Shown in pieces: positions 1-5,337 of a stretch of DNA of 5,337 bases. The notes beneath the pieces are model-generated. The model was not told the origin of the DNA, did no database searches, and saw only the letters and a list, made by a program, of their open reading frames with translations. Position numbers and translations under genes: made by a program. The DNA is from Bacteroidales bacterium (GTDB lineage Bacteria > Bacteroidota > Bacteroidia > Bacteroidales > NBLH01): NCBI GenBank assembly GCA_021647685.1, contig JAKIUH010000319.1, positions 1 to 5,337 on the forward strand, read 5' to 3'. Every line of letters starts with the position of its first letter. Position 1 is the first letter of the stretch.

Positions 1-2056
1 CAAGTTTATCTTTATAAGGCAAAGGAATAATATTTTGCTTAGATATTGGCAGCCTGCCTTCATTTATAACATTTGCAAGTGCATTAAATTCATTTTTCAT
101 TTGCTCTTTTGGAAAGGCTACATATATTTTTATACTTGCTTTTTCCCAGTCTTTATGTCCTTTAATGATGTAAGAAAGCAAAATCATTAAATTGGCATTG
201 TTATAATCTTTATTGGTAATCCAAACATCTAAGGAGGTTCTAAAACCGAAATTATGTCCCGATGTACGCAAAATCAACAGGTTAAAATCAACAATTTCTG
301 CCATTTTACAACCTATTTTTACATTTTCTTGCTCTTCTGTGTGGTTTTGTTTAAATTCAAGGAGCAAAGTATTGTTTTTTAGCCCTGAAAAACCGGATAT
401 TTGAATTACTTGTGCTATTGCCGAAGTAAATGAAGGCGAAATTACCGTATTCACAAAAACGGATGAACCACTCGATTGCACCATTTTGAGTAACTCCTTT
501 TTACCTTCTTCTACTTTTTCAATATTCTTTTTTTCTAACATTCCTTGCAAATAAGAGTAATAGGTTCCAAAACCGTAATAATCAGACAACCATGTAATTA
601 AACTAAAAACTTCAAGGCGCTCATGTGTTTTATTGCTTATGGCAATAACCGAAGGTCGCCAGCTCATTACAGGTAATGTTTCATGGCGTTTTTGAATTTC
701 TAGATGCAATTGCCTTGTGAGTTGAAAAAGCACATTCTGAAACATAGTCGATAAATCTTGCTTATCTTTATTTTTTGAATGAATGCCCAGATATGTCAAA
801 TACAACACAGTAAATGCCAAAATTGCATATACGGGCTGCATTTGTAACATTATCAACACACTTAACACGGCACCTATTAAAGACAAATACCATTTTGAAC
901 GAAAAGTAGGACGATAAGAAGGATTTCCTGCAAAATGTTCTAAAAACGAAATAGCACACAAAGCACCGTATGTAGTCATGAAAAACATACTGATTAGCTT
1001 AGCCACAAAATTAATATCGCCCAAGATGATAAAAGTAATGGCAATTAGCGAAACAATAAATAGTGCTTTAACGGGCTCGTTTTCTTCACCTTTTCCAGAA
1101 GCCAAAATTTGGTTTAGTTTTTTCCAAGGAAAAATATTGTCTTTTGCAATAGCCTGTAATGTCCGTGGAGCAATAAGAATAGAACCTATTGCCGATGAAA
1201 GCGAAGCGGCAGCCAATCCAATAGGAATAACCGGTCCCCATAATGCTATTTTGCTCATAATTAACTGGTCGCTTACTAATTCTTCGGGACTTGCATTAAA
1301 ATATAATTTAAGCACCACCAGTGTATAAATCAACATTCCGGTAAGTGTTGCAGCAAGTGTACCCAAGGGGATTGACTTTCCGGGGTCTTTTAAATCGCCG
1401 GATAAGCCTACACCGGCAGTCATTCCGGTAAATCCCGGAAAAACAATGGCAAAAACTATAAAAAAACCGTCTCCGTTTTCAATTTTATCAAATAAACCGA
1501 TATGCTCTGAAGTTTCCGTTCCGCCCATAAAAAACAAAATTAAAGAAACGGCCAAAATTGAAGCCACTACCCAAAGCATTTTTACACCTAAATCGGCTCC
1601 TTTTGTGAGCATAAAAATTATCAGTAATACTGCTCCGGGTAAACTAATCATACGTACATCGGGAATAAAACCAAACTTTTGCTCAATATACGGGAATAGC
1701 GGAGTAAATGCTTCGGCAAAAGCAATCATGTAAAAAGCAATGGAAATTATCTGAGAAATAGCCAAAGCCAAACCAATAGCTCCGCCTATTGACAAACCAA
1801 AAGAACGACTAATAATATAGTACTCTCCCCCACCCTTTACTTTCAGGTTTGTAGCAATTTCAGCAATAGCAAGTCCTGTGGGTATGGTAATAGCATGACC
1901 AAGAACAATAATCATCAAAGTACCCCATAGCCCAAGATTGCCAACGGCATATCCAAAACGTAAAAATAAAATTGCACCGAGAATTGTGCTTATGGCAGCA
2001 AGGAAAACAGGTGCGGTTCCAAAACCGTGTCCGTTTGATGAAGAATTTGAACCCAT
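1..2056 (-). CDS. SLC12-type cation-chloride cotransporter (Na-K-Cl cotransporter-like), 3' end beyond window
   Basis: Inner-membrane secondary transporter of the cation-chloride cotransporter (SLC12, APC superfamily) group, expected to couple Cl- movement to Na+ and/or K+. The ATG at 2056 opens a stop-free frame of 685 codons to the left edge. An in-frame TAA lies 12 bases upstream of it and there is no earlier ATG; the leader is A-rich without a Shine-Dalgarno, normal for Bacteroidota. About 12 membrane helices lie in residues 14-424. Family hallmarks are ILGAILFLR in TM1 (26-32 region), GGEYYIISRSFG before TM3 (76-87), FPGFTGMTAG...SGDLKDPGKSIP in TM6 (206-230), APRTLQAIAKDNIFP after TM8 (296-310) and EPVKALF before TM9. 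Residues 425-685 form a soluble C-terminal domain with WRPSVIAI (466-473) and SGFSGLKNNTLLLEF (554-568), which resemble the animal SLC12 C-terminal domain. Bacterial relatives are often labelled simply amino acid permease. Family call is firm; the exact ions are inferred. Confidence 0.92.
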   Translation of the reverse strand, partial: MGSNSSSNGHGFGTAPVFLAAISTILGAILFLRFGYAVGNLGLWGTLMIIVLGHAITIPTGLAIAEIATNLKVKGGGEYYIISRSFGLSIGGAIGLALAISQIISIAFYMIAFAEAFTPLFPYIEQKFGFIPDVRMISLPGAVLLIIFMLTKGADLGVKMLWVVASILAVSLILFFMGGTETSEHIGLFDKIENGDGFFIVFAIVFPGFTGMTAGVGLSGDLKDPGKSIPLGTLAATLTGMLIYTLVVLKLYFNASPEELVSDQLIMSKIALWGPVIPIGLAAASLSSAIGSILIAPRTLQAIAKDNIFPWKKLNQILASGKGEENEPVKALFIVSLIAITFIILGDINFVAKLISMFFMTTYGALCAISFLEHFAGNPSYRPTFRSKWYLSLIGAVLSVLIMLQMQPVYAILAFTVLYLTYLGIHSKNKDKQDLSTMFQNVLFQLTRQLHLEIQKRHETLPVMSWRPSVIAISNKTHERLEVFSLITWLSDYYGFGTYYSYLQGMLEKKNIEKVEEGKKELLKMVQSSGSSVFVNTVISPSFTSAIAQVIQISGFSGLKNNTLLLEFKQNHTEEQENVKIGCKMAEIVDFNLLILRTSGHNFGFRTSLDVWITNKDYNNANLMILLSYIIKGHKDWEKASIKIYVAFPKEQMKNEFNALANVINEGRLPISKQNIIPLPYKDKL

Positions 2057-2128
2057 TAGCTTATTTTATATTTTATGATAAATATATTAAAAAATCATTA
2101 TTGCCCGATAAAATAAAAGATTATTTTG

Positions 2129-2136
2129 CAAATTTA
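2129..2136 (-). promoter_or_regulatory. Possible Bacteroidota -7 box for the transporter gene
   Basis: Read on the minus strand this is TAAATTTG, a perfect match to the Bacteroidota sigma-ABfr -7 consensus TAnnTTTG, 72 bases before the transporter ATG. I see no matching TTTG -33 element at the expected spacing, and a motif with only six fixed positions occurs easily by chance in DNA this AT-rich. A second match (TATCTTTG, minus strand, 2549-2556) also lacks a -33 box and would give a leader of nearly 500 bases through the fold-back element, so this nearer one is preferred. It is a suggestion only. Confidence 0.25.
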
Positions 2137-2209
2137 TTCTTCTATCTAGTCAGGATTTTATATCCTAATCGGAATTTGTATATTAAATTTTATTAAATAA
2201 CGATTGTGA

Positions 2210-2222
2210 GCGCCAAAGGTGC
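2210..2222. repeat. Small GC hairpin in AT-rich spacer
   Basis: GCGCC-AAA-GGTGC forms a five-pair hairpin (one G-U pair) with a three-base loop, an isolated GC-rich block inside very AT-rich DNA. The surrounding block (about 2208-2236) resembles, from memory, short interspersed repeats found between genes in Bacteroidota. No function is evident, and there is no T-tract after it on either strand to make it a terminator. Confidence 0.25.
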
Positions 2223-2237
2223 GGAATAATATATATC

Positions 2238-2285
2238 CACAGATTAGTTAGATTTTCACAGATTAATCAGATTTTCACAGATTTA
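2238..2285. repeat. 19-bp tandem direct repeat, about 2.5 copies
   Basis: Two full 19-bp units, CACAGATTAGTTAGATTTT (2238-2256) and CACAGATTAATCAGATTTT (2257-2275), differ at three positions. A third copy starts at 2276 (CACAGATTTA) and fades into a T-rich run. The invariant parts are CACAGATTA at the start and AGATTTT at the end. Short CACAGATT-type tandem repeats are common between genes in Bacteroidota, to my recollection. There is no unique spacer between units, so it is not a CRISPR array. Any role, for example as protein-binding sites upstream of the transporter, is unproven. Confidence 0.75.
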
Positions 2286-2326
2286 TTTTTTTTGAAATGC
2301 TTGCAAAATATTCTTTTTTTTTGGCT

Positions 2327-2488
2327 AGTGTCATGTCAAGTATGTTGTGTCGTATAAGTTGAAGTTATTTTTGTGTAGAACAAGGCGAAAATTTTTAGCA
2401 TAGCAGTAGCTATGGTCAAAATTTTCAACAAAGTTCTACGCAAAAAGAACGAAGCTTGGTGTGACTAAAACATGCTTGACATGACACT
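2327..2488. repeat. 162-bp fold-back (MITE-like) inverted-repeat element
   Basis: The two ends are inverted copies of each other: AGTGTCATGTCAAG at 2327-2340 is exactly complementary to 2475-2488, and the match continues to 19 of 20 positions (2327-2346 against 2469-2488). Further paired blocks run inwards with nearly constant symmetry: TTTTTG(T/C)GTAGAAC ending at 2381 against the block starting at 2433; GAAAATTTT at 2387-2395 against 2418-2426; and CATAGC at 2399-2404 against GCTATG at 2409-2414 around a central AGTA. The whole element is therefore one imperfect palindrome with a centre near 2406.5. It has no significant ORF. The terminal repeats and small size suggest a MITE or a dispersed fold-back repeat. 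I could not find a clear target-site duplication: the flanks ...TTTTGGCT and TGTGCCTA... do not match. Neither strand has a T-tract after the hairpin, so a simple terminator is unlikely. Confidence 0.75.
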
Positions 2489-2740
2489 TGTGCCTATCTT
2501 TAACCGGATACATTATACCATAGCATTTATTCTACGGCTATTTTACCTCAAAGATATTTGATAAAATCTGCTGTAAGCAGTAACTTGCAATCGTCAAATT
2601 TTCGCAATTAACAATCAACAAAAAATGGCAATTAAGAATCGCCACTTTGATTTTTTTAAGAACTTGGTGGGTTTAAAAATCAAACACATCAATAAATGCG
2701 AAACAAAAAACGATTGTATATGTGGTACGAAGTGGCAACT
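2489..2740. other. Spacer with no supported gene
   Basis: This AT-rich stretch separates the fold-back element from the GC-rich structured element. The only structure seen is a ten-pair AT-rich hairpin, TTTGATTTTT (2646-2655) with AAAAATCAAA (2675-2684) around a 19-base loop. It lacks a downstream T-tract on both strands, so I do not call it a terminator. The stretch around 2607-2625 is low-complexity CAATTAACAATCAAC-type sequence, which is frequent between genes in this phylum. An ATG at 2625 opens a short plus-strand frame that runs into the structured element and does not look like a protein. Confidence 0.5.
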
Positions 2741-2920
2741 TACAATCACAGCTCAGGAGAGCTGTGCTACGGGTACGCGGCAGGGATTGAAGCGGATAGC
2801 CCGCAAAAGCAAAGCCGAATGCAAAACACGCCCCAAAAGAGCGGCGGAACAGAGCTACTTTTGGGGCGATGTTTTGCCGGCTTTGCTTTGAGGACTACGA
2901 GCGAAAAGCCTGTAGCCGCC
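2741..2920 (+). ncRNA. GC-rich structured element, candidate non-coding RNA or dispersed repeat
   Basis: The region stands out by GC content and by nested complementarity. There is a 5' hairpin with a perfect eight-pair stem, CACAGCTC (2747-2754) and GAGCTGTG (2759-2766), loop AGGA. An outer closing stem pairs GCGGC (2777-2781) with GCCGC (2915-2919). Inside it is a long arm: 2806-2817 with 2878-2889 (12 pairs), 2821-2828 with 2870-2877 (8 pairs) and 2830-2839 with 2858-2867 (10 pairs, GCCCCAAAAG with CTTTTGGGGC), capped by an 18-base loop. Only AAT and C/GA bulges interrupt it. The single-stranded-looking blocks GGGATTGAAGCGG (2783-2795) and GACTACGAGCGAAAAGCC (2893-2910) flank the arm; I recall similar blocks recurring between genes of many Bacteroidota. 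The plus orientation is inferred from that memory. No promoter is evident, and I cannot assign it to a named RNA family. It ends 19 bp from the stop codon of the oppositely oriented DUF5916 gene. Confidence 0.55.
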
Positions 2921-2939
2921 CTAATTTTAAAAAATTAAT

Positions 2940-5337
2940 TTATTTTTTCCGTTTCAAATATAAATAATCAAGATAGTATAAGACTTTTATTGACAATAAG
3001 TTAGTTTGAGGTTCTTTAAACATTGTGTTTATATTGTCAAAATAATCGTCGATTACATAATCATCAGCACTGTATATTGAGTTTTTCCAAATAAATAATA
3101 CATCGCTGCCCGGTGCAAAACGCCATGTATAAACAAAATCAACATTAAAAGCATTAAAATTAATATCTTGATTATCATTATATTCCACACTTTCTGTCAG
3201 GCTTCCATCTTCTTTGAGCTTAAAAAACTTTTTGTATTTTGCCGAAGACCAATAGTGCCTGATACGCATACTCATCGACATTTTATCGGTAATTGAATAA
3301 TCGATAGTAAAAGTATTGGAAATGGTTTTACGGTCACGTAAGCCCATAATTACCGTATCGGAAATTTCATCGGCATAGCCTATATCGTTGATTTGAAAAG
3401 CGGGACTAAGTGCTAAACTAAAAGTTAATTTATCGGTAGCCCTAAATGTGGGGGAAATTCTTCCACGGTAGGTATGTTGATTATGTTCAGACCGGGAGGT
3501 CCATGTCATAGCAAAAACGCGAAAAGAAAACTTTTTACGACGATCGCTTCCCATAAAAATCCCTCCAAATTGAGAAGGCTCGATATAATATACCTGTCCA
3601 TCTTTACGTGCTTCGTAAAAATCATACTGCCCGAGTGGATAATTATCGTAAAAAAAGCCAATATCCCAATATGATTGAAAAGTTACCGATGTATTCATGC
3701 CTATTTGCCAATACATTAATTCTTTTGTGTCATAGGTCATTTGATGCCGGGTATCAAAACGAATTTTAAAATTTATGAAACGTCCAAAGGGTTGTAATGT
3801 TTGATAACTGACATCAGCCCTGGTTGATATAAAATCATTAAAAAGCAAGAAACCCATATCGTTCGGGTCAAATTTATCATCAATTAGTTCTTGTCTTAAT
3901 CCAAAACGATATTTCCCGCCTGTTTTTGCAAAAGCTAAGTTATACTTATAACCAAATTCATTTTTATCAGTATTGCTGTATTTTTGACTTAAGCCCACAG
4001 TTCCGTTAAATTGATAGTTTTGTTTTTTATTTTTGAATAAAAATTCGCCGGCAGTAACATTTGCCATATAATCATTACCGGGAATTAAAAAGTTTGTATT
4101 AATCAAACTAACATAAGAATTATTCTTTAGATTCTGATCAAAAACCAAAATATTATAATTAGTAAAGGGCTGTGTGCTTACTTCTCGTTCAGCTCCGGAA
4201 AGGGTATCTTTTATAAGAGCATAGGTGTTTGAGGTCATTGCATTGAAAAAACCTAAGCCAAAACCATTTTTTGAACGTCCGGTTATTTTTGTGGCATTAA
4301 TAATTTGAGTTTCAGCAGGATTTTCAATAACTTCTTCATTATCACCAAGCCCATCATAAGCATCCCAAATATTTATTGGCGTTGAACCTATTCTTTTAGA
4401 ATAAAAGATATCTGCTTTATTAAAAAGTTCAGTTCCTTCGGTAAAAAATGGTCTTCTTTCTTCATACTTTGTTTCAAAAGCTGTAAGATTCAAAATCTGG
4501 TCATCACTTTGCACTTGCGAAAAGTCAGGAATTAGCATCATATCTAAGGTATAACTTTCGTTAATTCCCCATTTTACATCCATACCTCCGCGCAAACCTT
4601 TATCCCAATAATTATTTTCGGAATTTTTTTCGACATATCCTGATGCATATGGTGTAAAAGATAAACGCAAGGGCGGTTTAATGCCTTCGAGTCCGGTAAT
4701 TTCACCTTGCTGATTTGTAAAACCATCTATTTCATTATTTATCCAATTCCAACTTGTGCCTTCACGTAAACGTTGAATGGTTCTGAAAAAGTTTATACCC
4801 CAAGTTTGAACATGTTCTTTAGAAAACCGCAGCGCAGAATAAGGAATTTCAATTTCAGCAATCCAACCGCTATCAGTTATACTAACCGCACTTTCCCAAA
4901 CAACATCCCAATTCTTATCAGAACCATTGGCTGAACCCTTAATTTCTGATTGTACACCTGCTGCCGAAACGATAAATATGTTGGAATTAATTCCATCGTT
5001 AAACGGACTTATGGAAATAACAAAAATATCTGCTATTCCCTCAAAACCGGCATCACGTTTTGTCATAATTGTATAAATACTGTCCGGTTTACTTTCGTAC
5101 ATCATGGCTCCAAAATATATGGCTTCATCGTCATAAACAATTTTCACTTCTGTTGGTTCTGTTGGTTCTTTTCCGTTGTAAGGATCAAATTGCACAAAAT
5201 CCTTTGCCACAGGTGCATCTTTCCAAACTGCATCATCCAGCTTACCATCAATACGCGGTGCTGTTTTAACTCTTTTTACTGAAAGCACTTTTTTTGTTTT
5301 CTGCCCTAATAAATCTGTTTGTGTGAACAATATTGCC
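2940..5337 (-). CDS. CBM9-like / DUF5916 outer-membrane beta-barrel protein, 5' end beyond window
   Basis: Predicted cell-envelope protein of the DUF5916 family; its biochemical role is not established, though homologues are sometimes labelled hydrolase or carbohydrate-binding. The frame is open to the right edge. A TTG at 5330 could be read as a start, but the codons before it (Ala-Ile) continue a hydrophobic stretch, and AILFTQTDLLGQK looks like the end of a signal peptide, so the true start is outside the window. Counting from that TTG, residues 18-215 form a CBM9-like domain: RIDGKLDDAVWKDA (26-39), AIYFGAMMYES (70-80) and GWIAEIEIPYSALRF (155-169). The DUF5916 signature follows: PDFSQVQSDDQILNLTAFET (268-287) and ERRPFFTEGTELF (291-303), then YSKRIG. 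From about 220 to the end, alternating aromatic strands suggest a beta-barrel, closing with LLSIKVLYYLDYLYL and a basic KRKK tail. The length of roughly 800 residues fits the family. The TAA stop is at 2942-2940. No conventional terminator follows; the structured element at 2741-2920, read antisense, may serve. Confidence 0.9.
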   Translation of the reverse strand, partial: AILFTQTDLLGQKTKKVLSVKRVKTAPRIDGKLDDAVWKDAPVAKDFVQFDPYNGKEPTEPTEVKIVYDDEAIYFGAMMYESKPDSIYTIMTKRDAGFEGIADIFVISISPFNDGINSNIFIVSAAGVQSEIKGSANGSDKNWDVVWESAVSITDSGWIAEIEIPYSALRFSKEHVQTWGINFFRTIQRLREGTSWNWINNEIDGFTNQQGEITGLEGIKPPLRLSFTPYASGYVEKNSENNYWDKGLRGGMDVKWGINESYTLDMMLIPDFSQVQSDDQILNLTAFETKYEERRPFFTEGTELFNKADIFYSKRIGSTPINIWDAYDGLGDNEEVIENPAETQIINATKITGRSKNGFGLGFFNAMTSNTYALIKDTLSGAEREVSTQPFTNYNILVFDQNLKNNSYVSLINTNFLIPGNDYMANVTAGEFLFKNKKQNYQFNGTVGLSQKYSNTDKNEFGYKYNLAFAKTGGKYRFGLRQELIDDKFDPNDMGFLLFNDFISTRADVSYQTLQPFGRFINFKIRFDTRHQMTYDTKELMYWQIGMNTSVTFQSYWDIGFFYDNYPLGQYDFYEARKDGQVYYIEPSQFGGIFMGSDRRKKFSFRVFAMTWTSRSEHNQHTYRGRISPTFRATDKLTFSLALSPAFQINDIGYADEISDTVIMGLRDRKTISNTFTIDYSITDKMSMSMRIRHYWSSAKYKKFFKLKEDGSLTESVEYNDNQDINFNAFNVDFVYTWRFAPGSDVLFIWKNSIYSADDYVIDDYFDNINTMFKEPQTNLLSIKVLYYLDYLYLKRKK

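Noticed and set aside
213..1733. Plus-strand and alternate-frame ORFs of 63-116 codons inside 1-2056
   Set aside because: They lie opposite or out of frame with the long transporter frame, which carries unmistakable SLC12 motifs throughout.
2238..2285. Possible CRISPR array
   Set aside because: Units are directly adjacent without unique spacers, there are only two to three copies, and no cas gene is present.
2646..2684. AT-rich ten-pair hairpin as an intrinsic terminator
   Set aside because: The stem is almost all A-T, the loop is 19 bases and no T-tract follows on either strand.
2922..2937. TAATTTT-AA-AAAATTA palindrome just past the DUF5916 stop codon as a terminator
   Set aside because: It is all A-T with a two-base spacer and would not form a stable RNA hairpin; such palindromes are expected in DNA this AT-rich.
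2625..2938. Two overlapping plus-strand ORFs (88 and 80 codons) that could be called hypothetical proteins
   Set aside because: Both run through the structured GC-rich element, so their codons follow hairpin complementarity rather than protein constraints. They overlap in different frames and match no family I know. They are probably translations of a non-coding repeat.
3474..5282. Plus-strand ORFs of 66-110 codons opposite the DUF5916 gene
   Set aside because: They are antisense shadows of a continuous frame with clear CBM9 and DUF5916 motifs, and they show no recognisable domain of their own.
5328..5330. TTG at 5330 as the start codon of the DUF5916 gene
   Set aside because: The frame stays open upstream with Ala-Ile, and the following residues look like the end of a signal peptide, so the gene most likely begins beyond the window.

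Overview
The window looks like a piece of a Bacteroidota (Cytophaga-Flavobacterium-Bacteroides) chromosome. The DNA is AT-rich, and the one visible start codon has an A-rich leader instead of a Shine-Dalgarno sequence. One gene belongs to the CBM9/DUF5916 outer-membrane family, which is typical of this phylum, and the intergenic DNA carries repeat types I associate with it. Genus cannot be decided from the sequence.

Layout: both protein genes are on the minus strand and both run off the window. At the right (2940-5337) is a DUF5916 protein with an N-terminal CBM9-like domain and a C-terminal beta-barrel; its true start and most of its signal peptide lie beyond the right edge. At the left (1-2056) is an SLC12-type cation-chloride cotransporter with a complete 12-helix APC-fold membrane domain and most of a cytoplasmic C-terminal domain; its 3' end lies beyond the left edge.

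Between them is an 883-bp gap (2057-2939) with no convincing protein gene but several non-coding elements. From left to right these are a possible promoter for the transporter, a small GC hairpin, a 19-bp tandem repeat (2238-2285), a 162-bp near-perfect fold-back element with terminal inverted repeats (2327-2488), and a GC-rich structured element (about 2741-2920). The last reads like a structured RNA on the plus strand and ends 19 bp from the stop codon of the DUF5916 gene.

Nothing shows that the two proteins work together: the long, repeat-filled gap argues against a tight operon. The most interesting points are the mix of ion-site residues in the transporter (Na+, K+ and Cl- positions all look retained, as in animal NKCCs), its eukaryote-like C-terminal domain, and the two structured non-coding elements.
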